A stretch of 64,000 nt of DNA, from the NCBI GenBank assembly GCA_027717595.1, contig JALLOF010000003.1, forward strand, positions 37,006 through 101,005, written 5' to 3'. Positions within the stretch are counted from its first letter, which is position 1; the number at the start of each line of letters is the position of its first letter. Source of the stretch: Nitrospinae bacterium AH_259_B05_G02_I21. GTDB lineage: Bacteria > JADFOP01. The translations under genes and the position numbers were made by a program. The notes beneath the pieces were generated by a model. That model saw only the letters and a program-made list of their open reading frames with translations, made no database searches and had not been told where the DNA came from. Of this stretch, positions 1 to 9,385 are shown in pieces.

Positions 1-118
1 AGCTTGTGGGTTTGGGAGTGTCAGCCATGTGTGGCTGGCCGACTGAGCCATACCACGTGCTCGTCAATGGATGGAATCCGGCGAGGATTGATCGGAGGCC
101 ACAAAATCACGAGGATAA
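1..118. other. Upstream edge region without a recognised gene
   Basis: No convincing reading frame is seen before the tRNA. Positions 29-36 and 46-53 form an 8 bp stem with one G-T pair around a 9-base loop. It has no T tract, so it could be the end of a transcript entering from the left, or nothing. Confidence 0.3.
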
Positions 119-193
<75 letters not shown>

Positions 194-228
194 GATCAAC
201 GTTCAGCCCTATCTTGAGACCCCAACCC

Positions 229-969
229 ATGGACCAGCCCGGCCTGGAGGCCATAGACATTCGGCGGATGTTTTCCGCCATCGCGCCGCGCTACGACCTG
301 CTCAATCGGCTTTTGAGCGTGGGGCGCGACGCGGCATGGCGGCGCGAAGCCGTAAGAGCCCTTCCCGCCTCCGCCCAGGGCCGACCGTTGGCTGTGCTCG
401 ACGTGGCGTGCGGGACGGCGGACGTCGCCCTCGAGGTGCTCCGCCAGCGCCCGGGGGCCTGGGTTGCGGGGGTCGACTTCGCACTGCCGATGCTTCACGA
501 GGCGCGACGGAAGCTCCGGGCGGGCGGCTTCAACGGCTCGTGCGCCCTTGCCGGGGCCGACGCCCTCCGGCTCCCTTTCCGCGACCACCTGTTCGACGCC
601 GCCCTTATCGCCTTCGGCATCAGGAACGTCGCCGACCGGCGGGCCGGGCTCACCGAGATGGCCCGGCTGGTCAGGCCCGGCGGACGGGTCATCGTCCTGG
701 AGTTCTCCCGTCCCGCCTGGAGGCCGCTCAGGTGGCTCTACGAGGCCTACTTCACGCAGATGCTGCCGTGGATCGGCCGGCGCCTCTCGGGCCACCCGAC
801 CGCCTACCACTACCTGCCCTCCAGCGTCCTCGCCTATCCGAGCCCCGAGGGTTTCTCTCAGCTCATGGCCGAAGCGGGCCTCGAAGGGGTTGGCTTCCGG
901 CGCCTCACCGGTGGGATTGTGACCCTCCACGTCGGGACCGTGCGGGGGGGAAATGGCACGGGGGAGTGA
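229..969 (+). CDS. ubiE: Quinone biosynthesis C-methyltransferase UbiE/MenG
   Basis: This 246-residue class I SAM-dependent methyltransferase matches the UbiE/MenG family, which C-methylates the demethylated precursor of menaquinone or ubiquinone. The family signature YDLLNRLLS is near residues 22-30, the SAM-binding motif VLDVACGTAD near 56-65, and the family block IAFGIRNV lies mid-protein. Length is normal. The ATG at 229 is preferred to an in-frame TTG at 214 because family members start close to this point. The sequence does not tell which quinone is made. The stop lies 4 bases before the next gene's start, so the two are probably co-transcribed. It lies just downstream of tRNA-Thr. Confidence 0.93.
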   Translation: MDQPGLEAIDIRRMFSAIAPRYDLLNRLLSVGRDAAWRREAVRALPASAQGRPLAVLDVACGTADVALEVLRQRPGAWVAGVDFALPMLHEARRKLRAGGFNGSCALAGADALRLPFRDHLFDAALIAFGIRNVADRRAGLTEMARLVRPGGRVIVLEFSRPAWRPLRWLYEAYFTQMLPWIGRRLSGHPTAYHYLPSSVLAYPSPEGFSQLMAEAGLEGVGFRRLTGGIVTLHVGTVRGGNGTGE

Positions 970-973
970 GCGG

Positions 974-2041
974 ATGAATCGATGGAGATTTATTCTCGGG
1001 GTCTTTGCCCTGTGCCTGGCCCTCGCCGGTTGCCGCTCAGCCGTGGGGGCGGCGAAGAAGATCGGCTCGGGGGTCCGCTCGGGGGTCGCCAAGATCACCG
1101 GGCACGAGCGGGCCGTGAGCAAAGAGCAGCTCCAGACCGCCGCGGCTGAAACCGAGCCCCAGAAAGTCCCTCCCCCTCCCAGCCCAGCCCCTGCCGCCAC
1201 GGCTCCCGTGGAGGAGCGGTTCGGCCTCGTGGTGGAAGAAAAACCCATCCAGCCTCCCCCGCCGCAGCCCGCTCCCAAACCCAAAGTCCCGCCTCGCCGC
1301 AAGGGCATGAAGGCCCCCTTTCCCCTCTCGCTGCTGCAGGGGGACTTCGGCCAAACCACCCCGCCGGGGGGCGAGTACTTCGCCAGCGCCATCGCAACCG
1401 TCGCCGCCAAGCTTCGGGGAGCCTTTCCACAGGTCTCCGGGGTGGTCATCCTGGCCAAAGGCGAAGATATATACATCGATCTGTCCAGCGACGGGCCGGT
1501 GCCCGAGGGCACGTTGCTCACCGTCTTTGAGGAGGGCGAGCCCTTCAAGCATCCCTTCACGGGTGAGATATTGGGGCGGCTCGAGAAGCGGGTCGCTACG
1601 GTCGAGCTGACCGAAGTGCGCGAGAAATTCTACATCGCCCGGCTGCTGGCCACAGAGCTTACCGAAAAGGTGGCCGCCGGCCAGAAGGTGCGGATTACGG
1701 CGAGCAAGCTGCGGCTCGCCGTGTTACCCTACATCAACCGCACGAGCGAGGCCATCGAGACCGATGAGATCACCCGGGCCCTGGCCCGTGCCCTGGAAGC
1801 CACAGAGCGCTTCGACCTCTACGACCAGGACAAGCTCGATATCCTTCTGCTGGAGAACGAGCTCGAGGCCGGCGATTTGGAGTCCCCCAAGGCCTTTCGC
1901 ACCATTCGAGGCAAGTTGCCTGTCGATTACCTCTTGCTGAATTCGATTCGGACGGTGAGCGGGCGGTCCGTGCTCGACACCAAGGTCATCACCCCGTCCG
2001 ACGGGGTCATCGTCAAGACCGTCAGCGCGCTCGTCAGGTGA
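974..2041 (+). CDS. Lipoprotein with FlgT/CsgG-like C-terminal region
   Basis: A 355-residue predicted outer-membrane or periplasmic lipoprotein. The start at 974 gives a short signal peptide ending in lipobox LAGC, and GGGGAG at 961-966 is well placed; an upstream in-frame ATG at 953 would bury the signal. Residues 55-110 are proline-rich. The middle resembles FlgT C-terminal-like domains (a beta pattern with VPEGTLLTVFEEGEP and GEILGRLEKRVATVEL). The end, beginning RLAVLPYINRTSEAI, resembles the nucleotide-binding-like fold of CsgG/LpoB-type lipoproteins. It follows ubiE at 4 bases. A role in envelope assembly or secretion is likely, but the exact function is not recognisable. Confidence 0.7.
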   Translation: MNRWRFILGVFALCLALAGCRSAVGAAKKIGSGVRSGVAKITGHERAVSKEQLQTAAAETEPQKVPPPPSPAPAATAPVEERFGLVVEEKPIQPPPPQPAPKPKVPPRRKGMKAPFPLSLLQGDFGQTTPPGGEYFASAIATVAAKLRGAFPQVSGVVILAKGEDIYIDLSSDGPVPEGTLLTVFEEGEPFKHPFTGEILGRLEKRVATVELTEVREKFYIARLLATELTEKVAAGQKVRITASKLRLAVLPYINRTSEAIETDEITRALARALEATERFDLYDQDKLDILLLENELEAGDLESPKAFRTIRGKLPVDYLLLNSIRTVSGRSVLDTKVITPSDGVIVKTVSALVR

Positions 2042-2247
2042 GGCCTAATGTCGCCTAACTTGCTGATAACAGAGGATATCCATCGACCCGGCATGGGGGG
2101 ATTGCCCTTGACACCCGCAAACACCTTGGCTAGGATAGCCCCCCGGGACTCGTCAGCGATTGCCCCGGGCCGTCTTTCTGTCGATTCTCCACGCACGACC
2201 GAAGGCGCTTTGGCCGCCAGCTTCGCCGACCCAGCGAGGGCACTGCC
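2042..2247 (+). promoter_or_regulatory. Intergenic leader with sigma-70-type promoter for the aminotransferase-serA pair
   Basis: TTGACA at 2108-2113, a 17 bp spacer and TAGGAT at 2131-2136 make a near-consensus promoter on the + strand. The transcript would start near 2143 and have a leader of about 100 bases. No T-box or serine-responsive element is evident by eye. Confidence 0.7.
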
Positions 2248-3396
2248 ATGAGGATGAAAAAGAGCCACCTGCTTGCCCCGGGTCCGACCCCCGTTCCTCC
2301 CGAAGTGCTCGCCGCTATGGGCCAGCCCATTCTCCACCACCGGGCCCCCGAGTTCGGCGCCGTGATGGAGGATGTCCGGGCCGGTCTGCGATACCTCTTC
2401 CAGACCGAGGAAGAGGTCGTGACGTTCGCCGCCTCGGGCACGGGCGCCATGGAGGCCGCCGTCGTCAACGTGCTTTCGCCCGAAGATAAGGCCATTTGCA
2501 TCCGGGGGGGCAAGTTCGGCGAGAGGTGGCAGGAGATATGCGAGGCCTACGGGGCCGAGGTCATCCCCATCGACGTCGAGTGGGGCAGCGCGGTCAACCC
2601 CACTCTGGTCGCCGACACGCTCCAGGCCCACCCCGAGGTGAAGGCGCTCTACGTCCCGGCTTCCGAGACCTCCACCGGCGTGCGCCACGACGTTGAGGCG
2701 CTGGCGCAGATCGTTCGTCCGACCGACGCCATCCTGGTCGTCGACGCCGTCACGGCCATTGGGGTCTTCGACATGCCGACCGACGCGTGGGGACTCGACA
2801 TTGTGGTCTCCGGCTCGCAAAAGGCCCTCATGTTGCCGCCTGGGTTGGGCTTTTGCTGTGTAGCCACTAAGAAGGCATGGAAGCTGGTCGAACAGTCCAC
2901 CCTGCCCTCGTACTACTTCGACTTCAAGAAAGAGTACGAGAACCTGCGCAATAACTTGTCGTCCTACACCCCGGCGGTGAGCCTCGTGGTCGGCCTGCGA
3001 GAGGTGCTGCGGCTCATCCGGGCCGAAGGGCTCGAGCAGGTCTTCGCACGCCACGATCGGCTGGCCCGCGCCACGCGATCCGCCATGCAGGCGATCGGGC
3101 TGGAGCTCTTCGCCAAAGAGAGCCCGTCCAACGCCTTGACGGCCGTCAAGGTGCCCGAAGGCATCGACGGCACGGCGATCCCCAAGATGCTGCGGGAGGA
3201 CTACGGCATCACCATCGCCGGGGGCCAGAGCCAGTTCAAGGGCAAGATTTTCCGCATAGCCCACCTCGGCTACGCCTTCGACTGGGACATCGTGACGGCC
3301 GTGGCCGCGACCGAGATGGTGCTCAAAAGGCTCGGCTACGACGTGGAGCTGGGCGCCGGAGTGCGGGCTGCGCAGCACACACTACTGGAGGGCTGA
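2248..3396 (+). CDS. Class V aminotransferase (serine/alanine-glyoxylate type)
   Basis: A 382-residue PLP enzyme of the serine-pyruvate/alanine-glyoxylate aminotransferase group. Visible features are the opening LLAPGPTPVPPEV, the glycine-rich SGTGAME segment, the cofactor-binding VVDAVTAIG and the Schiff-base lysine in SGSQKAL. An RBS (GAGGG) lies 7-8 bases before the ATG. serA begins 4 bases after its stop, so they form an operon. In other bacteria a class V aminotransferase beside serA may provide the phosphoserine or serine transamination step; here it could be a phosphoserine aminotransferase substitute or a serine-glyoxylate enzyme. Family is certain, substrate is inference. Confidence 0.9.
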   Translation: MRMKKSHLLAPGPTPVPPEVLAAMGQPILHHRAPEFGAVMEDVRAGLRYLFQTEEEVVTFAASGTGAMEAAVVNVLSPEDKAICIRGGKFGERWQEICEAYGAEVIPIDVEWGSAVNPTLVADTLQAHPEVKALYVPASETSTGVRHDVEALAQIVRPTDAILVVDAVTAIGVFDMPTDAWGLDIVVSGSQKALMLPPGLGFCCVATKKAWKLVEQSTLPSYYFDFKKEYENLRNNLSSYTPAVSLVVGLREVLRLIRAEGLEQVFARHDRLARATRSAMQAIGLELFAKESPSNALTAVKVPEGIDGTAIPKMLREDYGITIAGGQSQFKGKIFRIAHLGYAFDWDIVTAVAATEMVLKRLGYDVELGAGVRAAQHTLLEG

Positions 3397-3400
3397 GACC

Positions 3401-4987
3401 ATGCCGAAGATTCTCGTAAGCGACGAGCTATCGCCCAAAGGCATCGCAATCCTCCAAGCGGCCGAGGGGATCGAGGTCGATGTGAAGACGGGCATGCCGC
3501 CCGAAGAGCTCATCGCCGCCATCCCCGACTACCACGGGCTCGTCATCCGCAGTGCCACGAAAGTGACCGATGAGGTCATCGCGGCCGCGGCGAACATGAA
3601 GGTCATCGGGCGGGCCGGGATCGGCATGGACAACGTGGCGCTGGAGGCCGCCAGCACCAAGGGCATCATCGTCATGAACACGCCCGGCGGCAACACCATC
3701 ACCACCGCCGAGCACGCCATCGCCATGCTCATGGCGCTTTCGCGCAACATCCCCCAGGCCGACCACTCCATGAAGGAAGGCAAGTGGGAGAAGAAACAGT
3801 TCATAGGGGTTGAGGTCTTCAACAAGACCCTCGGCGTCATCGGCCTCGGCCGGGTCGGCAGCATCGTGGCCCAGCGGGCCTTGGGCCTCCAGATGAAGGT
3901 TGTCACCCACGATCCCTACATCGCTCGGGACGTAGCCGAGAAGATCGGGGTCGAGCTGGTGGAGTTCGACGATCTGTTGGCCCGCTCCGACTACATCTCT
4001 CTGCACGCCGCAAAGACCAAAGACACCGAAGGGCTCATCGGCGACGGGGAGTTCGCGAAGATGAAAAACGGCGTCTTCCTCATCAACTGCGCACGCGGAG
4101 GCATCGTTGAGGAGGAGGCCCTCTTCGAGGCGCTCGAGAGCGGCAAAGTGGCCGGGGCGGCCCTCGATGTCTTCAGCATCGAGCCCACGCCCCCCGACAA
4201 TCCTCTCGTCAACCACCCGAGGGTGATCTGCACGCCCCACCTGGGGGCCTCCACCGGGGAGGCCCAGGAGAACGTGGCGATTGCCATCGCCGAGCAGATC
4301 GCGGATTTCTTCACCCGCGGTGAGGTGAAGAACGCCGTCAACACCCCCTCGCTGGACCCCGAGGTCGTGAGCCTCCTTGGGCCGTACCTCAATCTCGCCG
4401 GGCGGCTGGGGAGCTTTGCGGCCCAATACGTCGATGGGGGTATTAAGGAGGTCAATATCCGCTACGCCGGCGAGGAGATCGCCCGCGGCACGACCCCCCT
4501 GACCCTCTACGTCCTCGCCGGCGTGCTCCAGACTTTCATGGAGGAAACGGTCAACACGGTCAACGCTCCCTACCTGGTCAAGCAACGGGGCATCGTGGTG
4601 AACGAGTCCACGACCCGGGCGACGGAAGACTATACGAACCTCATCACGGTCGAGCTGGTGACGGACAAGGGTCGCGGCACCGTGAGCGGGACCATCTTCG
4701 GCCGCAAGAACCCACGCATCGTCCGCATCGACGAGGTGAGCCTCGAGGCCATGCCCGAGGGCCACATTCTCGTGTTCGCCAACCGAGACACCCCCGGCGT
4801 CATCGGCCGGGTGGGAACCATCCTCGGCAACAACAAAATCAACATTGCGGGGATTCAGCTCGGCCGCACCGCTCCTCAAGAGGACGCCGTGGCGGTGCTC
4901 AACGTTGACCAACCGGTGAACGAGTCGGTCCTTGCGGAGCTCCTGGCCCTGCCAAACCTGTACTACGCCAAGACCATCACCCTGTAG
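3401..4987 (+). CDS. serA: D-3-phosphoglycerate dehydrogenase
   Basis: A 528-residue long-form SerA catalysing oxidation of 3-phosphoglycerate to 3-phosphohydroxypyruvate, the first step of serine synthesis. The order is substrate domain, NAD-binding Rossmann core with GLGRVGS, catalytic Arg/Glu/His segments (INCARGGIVEEEAL, CTPHLGAST), the intervening ASB domain, and a C-terminal ACT domain (ANRDTPGVIGRVGTILG) typical of serine feedback. RBS GGAGGG precedes the ATG. Coupling to the aminotransferase 4 bases upstream supports a serine pathway unit; serB and a canonical serC are not in the window. Confidence 0.97.
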   Translation: MPKILVSDELSPKGIAILQAAEGIEVDVKTGMPPEELIAAIPDYHGLVIRSATKVTDEVIAAAANMKVIGRAGIGMDNVALEAASTKGIIVMNTPGGNTITTAEHAIAMLMALSRNIPQADHSMKEGKWEKKQFIGVEVFNKTLGVIGLGRVGSIVAQRALGLQMKVVTHDPYIARDVAEKIGVELVEFDDLLARSDYISLHAAKTKDTEGLIGDGEFAKMKNGVFLINCARGGIVEEEALFEALESGKVAGAALDVFSIEPTPPDNPLVNHPRVICTPHLGASTGEAQENVAIAIAEQIADFFTRGEVKNAVNTPSLDPEVVSLLGPYLNLAGRLGSFAAQYVDGGIKEVNIRYAGEEIARGTTPLTLYVLAGVLQTFMEETVNTVNAPYLVKQRGIVVNESTTRATEDYTNLITVELVTDKGRGTVSGTIFGRKNPRIVRIDEVSLEAMPEGHILVFANRDTPGVIGRVGTILGNNKINIAGIQLGRTAPQEDAVAVLNVDQPVNESVLAELLALPNLYYAKTITL

Positions 4988-5077
4988 GGGCACACCGAGG
5001 CCGACGGCTGTGTCTGTCCTTGGGAGCCAGAACGCGCCGGGCGGAAGGGTCTGCGGCCCACGTCAGGGAGGTGCCTG

Positions 5078-6370
5078 ATGCCTGTCATCGCCGTCATCGG
5101 AACCCAGTGGGGCGACGAAGGAAAGGGCAAGGTGGTGGACCTGCTCAGCGAGCGGGTCGACATCGTTGCCCGATACCAGGGCGGCAGCAACGCCGGCCAC
5201 ACGGTGATCTTCGGCCACGAGACGATCGTCCTCCACCAAATCCCCTCAGGCATCTTCCGCCCCGGGAAGGTCTGCATCATCGGGACGGGGACGGTCGTTG
5301 ACCCTGCGGTGCTCCTCCAGGAGATCGCGGTGCTGGCCACCCACGGGATAGAGGTGCACGAGCGGCTCTGGGTCAGCGGGAAGGCCCACCTCATCATGCC
5401 GTACCACCGCCAGATCGACGCGGCGAGCGAGGCTCGCAAGGGGCCCCGGGCGATCGGGACCACAGGGCGGGGCATTGGGTGGGCCTACACCGACAAGATG
5501 TCCCGGCAGGGCCTCCGGATGATCGACCTGCTGGATGAGGCCCGCCTGGCCGAGAAGCTGGCCGCCAACTTGTCCGAGAAGAACGTCCTGCTGGAGTCCT
5601 TATACGGCCTGGAGCCCCTGGATGGGGAGGCGATCGTGGCCGAGTACCGCGAGTACGCCAAACGGCTGGCGCCGATGGTGACGGATACGGAGCGGCTGAT
5701 CAAGGAGGCGCTGGGCCGCGGCGAGACCATTTTGCTCGAAGGCGCCCAGGGGACGATGCTCGATATCGACCAGGGCACCTACCCCTACGTGACCTCATCG
5801 ACCCCCACCATCGGCGGGGCGTGCGCGGGGCTCGGCTTGCCGCCGAAGGCCATCGACGTCGTGATCGGGGTCGCCAAGGCCTACACCACCCGGGTCGGCG
5901 GAGGGCCCCTGCCGACGGAGCTCACCGACGAGGTCGGCGCACACCTCCGCGATGAGGGCCAGGAGTACGGCTCCACCACGGGCCGGCCGCGCCGGTGCGG
6001 ATGGCTCGATGCCGTGGTGCTACGCCACGCCTGCTGGATCAACGGCCTGGACAGGATAGTGCTTACCAAGCTCGACGTGCTCGACGGTCTGGAGCGGGTG
6101 GCCATCGCCACCGCCTACCGGATCGGGGCAGAGACTGTGGAGGTCATACCGGCGGACGTTCGCGCCATGGAGGAGGCCGAGCCGGTCCTGCTGGAGCTGG
6201 AGGGATGGCGTGAGCCGACCGCAGGGGCGACCACCCTGGAGGAGCTGCCCGAGGCGGCCCGCCGCTACGTCGAGCAGATCGAGAAACTCACCGGGCTGCC
6301 CATAGTCGCGATCTCAACAGGCCCCGAGCGGGGCCAGACCATCTTGCAGCCCGACCCTCTCTTACCTTAA
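5078..6370 (+). CDS. purA: Adenylosuccinate synthetase
   Basis: A 430-residue enzyme that joins IMP and aspartate with GTP hydrolysis in the committed step to AMP. The N-terminal GTP/IMP-binding motif IGTQWGDEGKGKV is at residues 5-17, followed by GGSNAGHTV and the signature GRGIGWAY. A further signature is TRVGGGPLPTEL. Length equals the family norm. GGGAGGTG sits 5 bases before the ATG. It lies 90 bases after serA on the same strand and converges on accC, with only 17 bases between the stops and no clear terminator hairpin. Confidence 0.97.
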   Translation: MPVIAVIGTQWGDEGKGKVVDLLSERVDIVARYQGGSNAGHTVIFGHETIVLHQIPSGIFRPGKVCIIGTGTVVDPAVLLQEIAVLATHGIEVHERLWVSGKAHLIMPYHRQIDAASEARKGPRAIGTTGRGIGWAYTDKMSRQGLRMIDLLDEARLAEKLAANLSEKNVLLESLYGLEPLDGEAIVAEYREYAKRLAPMVTDTERLIKEALGRGETILLEGAQGTMLDIDQGTYPYVTSSTPTIGGACAGLGLPPKAIDVVIGVAKAYTTRVGGGPLPTELTDEVGAHLRDEGQEYGSTTGRPRRCGWLDAVVLRHACWINGLDRIVLTKLDVLDGLERVAIATAYRIGAETVEVIPADVRAMEEAEPVLLELEGWREPTAGATTLEELPEAARRYVEQIEKLTGLPIVAISTGPERGQTILQPDPLLP

Positions 6371-6387
6371 ACCCGAACCCTGTCGAC

Positions 6388-7767
6388 CTAGCCTGGGGCC
6401 TCGGCCCGCTCCCCATGGGCGGAGACGCCCGGGGTGGGCTCGAGGAAGTCGGTGGTGTAGTTGCCGGCCTGGAAGCGCTTATCGCGCATGATCTCGCGGT
6501 GGAGCGGGATGGTGGTCTTGATCCCCTCGATGGCGAACTCATCCAGGGCCACCGTCATCTTGGCGATGGCCTGGGCACGGTCGCGGCCGCGCACGATGAG
6601 CTTGGCGATCATCGAGTCGTAGAAGGGCACGATGAAGTAGCCGGGATAGATGGCCGTATCGATTCGGACGTTGAAACCGCCGGGCATGACCAGGGAGGTG
6701 ATTTTCCCCGGCGAGGGGGTGAATTTGCGCGGGTCCTCGGCGTTGATGCGACACTCAATGGCGTGGCCGTGGAAGTGGATCTCCTCCTGGGTCCAGGGCA
6801 GGGGGTGGCCCATGGCGACCTCGATCTGGGTCTTGATGAGGTCTATGCCGGTGATCATCTCGGTCACGGGGTGCTCGACCTGCATGCGGGTATTCATCTC
6901 GATAAAGTAGAAGTTCAACTCCTCATCGACGAGGAACTCCACCGTCCCGGCGTTGACGTATTCGACTGCCTTGGCGACCCGCACCGCCGCCACCCCCATC
7001 TCCTCTCGAAGCTCAGGCGTGACGACGGGGCTCGGGGCCTCCTCAAGGAGCTTTTGGTGCCGGCGCTGGATGGAGCACTCCCGGTCGCCCAGATGGACGA
7101 TGTTGCCCTTCTTGTCGCCGAAGATCTGGAACTCGACGTGGCGGGGCCGGTGGACGTACTTCTCGATGTAGACGTCCGCCTGGCCGAAGGCCACAGAGGC
7201 CTCGCTCTTGGCCATGAGGAAGGCGTTGGTGAGGCTATCGGGGCTGTCGACTACGCGCATGCCGCTGCCGCCGCCGCCGAAGGCCGCCTTCACCAGCAGC
7301 GGGTAGCCGATTGCCTCGCCCACCACGAGGGCCTCCTCGGGGCTTGGGATCTTCCCGTCGCTGCCGGGGATGATGGGGACCTGGGCGTCCCGCACAATCT
7401 CCTTGGCCTGTTGCTTGTCGCCCATGGCCCGGATGTTCTCAGGCGAGGGGCCGATGAATATGAGTCCGCTGTTCTCCACGATTTCGGCGAACTCGGCGTT
7501 TTCGGCCAAAAAGCCGTAGCCGGGGTGGATGGCCTCGGCGTCGGAGATCTCCGCCGCGGCGATGACGGACGGGATGTTGAGGTAGCTGCCGGCGCTCTCC
7601 GGAGGGCCGACACAGATGGCCTCATCGGCCAGGGTCACGTGCAGGGCGTTGGTGTCCGCCTCGGAGTGGATGGCCACCGTGGTGATGCCGAGCTCCCGGG
7701 CTGCCCGGATAACGCGAACGGCAATCTCACCCCGGTTGGCGATGAGGAGCTTGCGAAACGGCGGCAT
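6388..7767 (-). CDS. accC: Acetyl-CoA carboxylase biotin carboxylase subunit
   Basis: A 459-residue biotin carboxylase that carboxylates AccB biotin with ATP and bicarbonate in malonyl-CoA formation. The N-terminal domain (FRKLLIANRGEIAVR), ATP-grasp glycine loop (FGGGGSGMRVV), HLGDRECSIQRRHQK and the catalytic EMNTRMQVEHPVTE block are all present. It is the last gene of the co-directional set from pilM. The start lies 40 bases past accB, with a CAGGAGGTT RBS. A short tail (GERAEAPG) extends the usual end slightly. Confidence 0.97.
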   Translation of the reverse strand: MPPFRKLLIANRGEIAVRVIRAARELGITTVAIHSEADTNALHVTLADEAICVGPPESAGSYLNIPSVIAAAEISDAEAIHPGYGFLAENAEFAEIVENSGLIFIGPSPENIRAMGDKQQAKEIVRDAQVPIIPGSDGKIPSPEEALVVGEAIGYPLLVKAAFGGGGSGMRVVDSPDSLTNAFLMAKSEASVAFGQADVYIEKYVHRPRHVEFQIFGDKKGNIVHLGDRECSIQRRHQKLLEEAPSPVVTPELREEMGVAAVRVAKAVEYVNAGTVEFLVDEELNFYFIEMNTRMQVEHPVTEMITGIDLIKTQIEVAMGHPLPWTQEEIHFHGHAIECRINAEDPRKFTPSPGKITSLVMPGGFNVRIDTAIYPGYFIVPFYDSMIAKLIVRGRDRAQAIAKMTVALDEFAIEGIKTTIPLHREIMRDKRFQAGNYTTDFLEPTPGVSAHGERAEAPG

Positions 7768-7807
7768 CGGAGCAGTTCAACCTCCTGATTGGGAGCGGGG
7801 GGGGGCC

Positions 7808-8269
7808 TTACTCGGGCTCGATGAGGAAGAGCGGCTCCCCGTATTCGACGGGCTGAGCATTCTCTATCAGTATCGAGACGATCCGTCCTTCAAAATCCGA
7901 CTCGATCTCGTTCATGAGCTTCATCGCCTCGACGATGCAAAGCACCTGGCCCTTCTTGACCGCGTCGCCTTCCTCGACGTAGGGATTGGCGTCGGGTGCC
8001 GGGGCCCGGTAGAAGGTCCCGACGATGGGGCTCTCCACGCTCACCAGCGTGTCGTCGCTGGGGATGACCTTCTTGGGCTCGGCCTCCGCGGCGACCGGCT
8101 GAGGGACCGCCACCTGGGCGGCCGGCACAGGATAGGGCTGCGGGGCCACAACGGGGAGGGCGACCGCCTTTTTCAGAACGATGCGGCGGCCTTCCTCCTC
8201 GTACTCGAGCTCGGCGATGTCCTTGCTCTCGAAGAGATCAATCAGGGCTTCAATCTCTTTCAGATCCAT
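7808..8269 (-). CDS. accB: Biotin carboxyl carrier protein of acetyl-CoA carboxylase
   Basis: A 153-residue BCCP. The N-terminal helix (MDLKEIEALIDLF) is typical, followed by an Ala/Pro-rich flexible linker (about residues 35-70) and the C-terminal biotinyl domain with EAMKLMNE, whose lysine is biotinylated. The thumb-like segment of AccB (SPIVGTFYRAPAPDANPYV) separates it from the pyruvate-carboxylase type. The ATG at 8269 is chosen over longer frames because AGGAGGAG lies 3-4 bases upstream and the protein then begins at the family start. It is directly followed by accC. Confidence 0.96.
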   Translation of the reverse strand: MDLKEIEALIDLFESKDIAELEYEEEGRRIVLKKAVALPVVAPQPYPVPAAQVAVPQPVAAEAEPKKVIPSDDTLVSVESPIVGTFYRAPAPDANPYVEEGDAVKKGQVLCIVEAMKLMNEIESDFEGRIVSILIENAQPVEYGEPLFLIEPE

Positions 8270-8303
8270 ACGCTCCTCCTCACCCCCGCGCGCGGGGGGG
8301 ACA

Positions 8304-8861
8304 TCAGGCCCGCTCGATGTAGCAACCTGTTCGGGTGTCAACCCGCACCCGCTCGCCCTCGTTGATGAACAACGGCACCTGGACGACGAACCCCGTCTCC
8401 AGCGTGGCGGGCTTTGTGGCCCCGGTGGCGGTGTCGCCGCGCAGCCCCGGGTCGGTCTTGGCGACCGTGAGCTCCACAAAGGTCGGCACCTGGACCCCGA
8501 TGGACTGGCCCTCGTGGAACAAGACCGAGATGACGACGTTCTCCTGCAGGTAGTGTCTCTCCTCGCCAAGCTGGTCGGCCGTCAAAAAGAACTGCTCGTA
8601 GGTCTCGGTATCCATGAAGTGCCACTGGCCGTCGTCCTTGTAGAGGTACTGCACCTGGCGCTCCTCGAGGTCGGGCCTTTTCAGGCGCTCGCCGGAGCGG
8701 AAGGTGCGGTCCTGGACGAAGCCGGTCTTGAGGCTTTTCAGGCGCGTGCGCACGAAGGCCCCGCCCTTGCCGGGCTTGACGTGCTGGAACTCGACCATCT
8801 CGAAGGGCTCCCCCTCGATCTCGACCTTCAGGCCGGGGCGAAACTGACTTGTGGGAATCAC
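8304..8861 (-). CDS. efp: Translation elongation factor P
   Basis: A 185-residue EF-P, which relieves ribosome stalling at polyproline. The three beta-barrel domains are complete. The tip loop [10 protein letters not shown] places a lysine (about residue 32) at the modified position, as in lysine-modified EF-P, rather than arginine. Its ATG overlaps the aroQ stop (ATGA, 8858-8861), so translation is coupled. No epmA/epmB homologue is in the window. Several proteins encoded here carry long proline runs (the 974 and 13250 genes, Pal, CpoB), which makes EF-P relevant. Confidence 0.97.
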   Translation of the reverse strand: MIPTSQFRPGLKVEIEGEPFEMVEFQHVKPGKGGAFVRTRLKSLKTGFVQDRTFRSGERLKRPDLEERQVQYLYKDDGQWHFMDTETYEQFFLTADQLGEERHYLQENVVISVLFHEGQSIGVQVPTFVELTVAKTDPGLRGDTATGATKPATLETGFVVQVPLFINEGERVRVDTRTGCYIERA

Positions 8862-9307
8862 GGCGCGAGCTCCTTACGCACAATCGCCGCAGCGGCCCTA
8901 AGCGCAAGCTCGTACGAGACCGGCCCAAATCCGCTAACCGTTCCCACCACGACATCGGCGATCAAGCTTTCGTGGCGAAACTCCTCGCGTCGATGAGGGT
9001 TGGAGAGGTGGACCTCCACCGCCGGAAGCCCCACGGCCAGCAGGGCGTCGCGGATTGCCACGCTCGTGTGGGTGTAGGCGGCGGGATTGATGACGATGGC
9101 CTCGGCCACGCCACGGGCCTGCTGGATGGCCTCGACCAGCTCCCCCTCGTGGTTAGACTGGCGAACCATGAGGTCCACGCCCAGCTCAGCCGCCAGACTC
9201 TCAAGGTGCCCGTTTATCTCCTCCAGGGTCTCTGTCCCATAGAAGTCGGGCTCGCGAGTCCCCAGGAGGTTGAGGTTCGGCCCGTGAAGGACCAGGATCG
9301 TCGGCAC
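8858..9307 (-). CDS. aroQ: Type II 3-dehydroquinate dehydratase
   Basis: A 149-residue small dodecameric-type dehydroquinase of the shikimate pathway. Motifs are [16 protein letters not shown] near the N terminus, [31 protein letters not shown] with catalytic His, and [15 protein letters not shown]. The start is GTG with AAGGAGGG 4-5 bases upstream. It sits between aroB and efp, overlapping efp by 4 bases. The aroB-aroQ adjacency gives two consecutive shikimate steps. Confidence 0.97.
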   Translation of the reverse strand: MPTILVLHGPNLNLLGTREPDFYGTETLEEINGHLESLAAELGVDLMVRQSNHEGELVEAIQQARGVAEAIVINPAAYTHTSVAIRDALLAVGLPAVEVHLSNPHRREEFRHESLIADVVVGTVSGFGPVSYELALRAAAAIVRKELAP

Positions 9308-9385
9308 GTTCCCTCCTTACGTCCCAAGGGTTCCTATTCCTGGGTGGATGGGCAGACCGCCATTCTAGTCAAGCCGGAGCGAAAG

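Noticed and set aside
196-1560. 454-residue minus-strand frame opposite ubiE and the lipoprotein
   Set aside because: Low-complexity Gly/Arg/Pro product, no RBS, and it lies antisense to two well supported genes; typical shadow in high-G+C DNA. The same holds for the long antisense frames 3428-4993, 34548-35924 and 22434-23576.
2042-2247. Riboswitch or T-box before the aminotransferase-serA pair
   Set aside because: No T-box specifier/antiterminator motifs or known riboswitch core could be recognised; only a promoter is supported.
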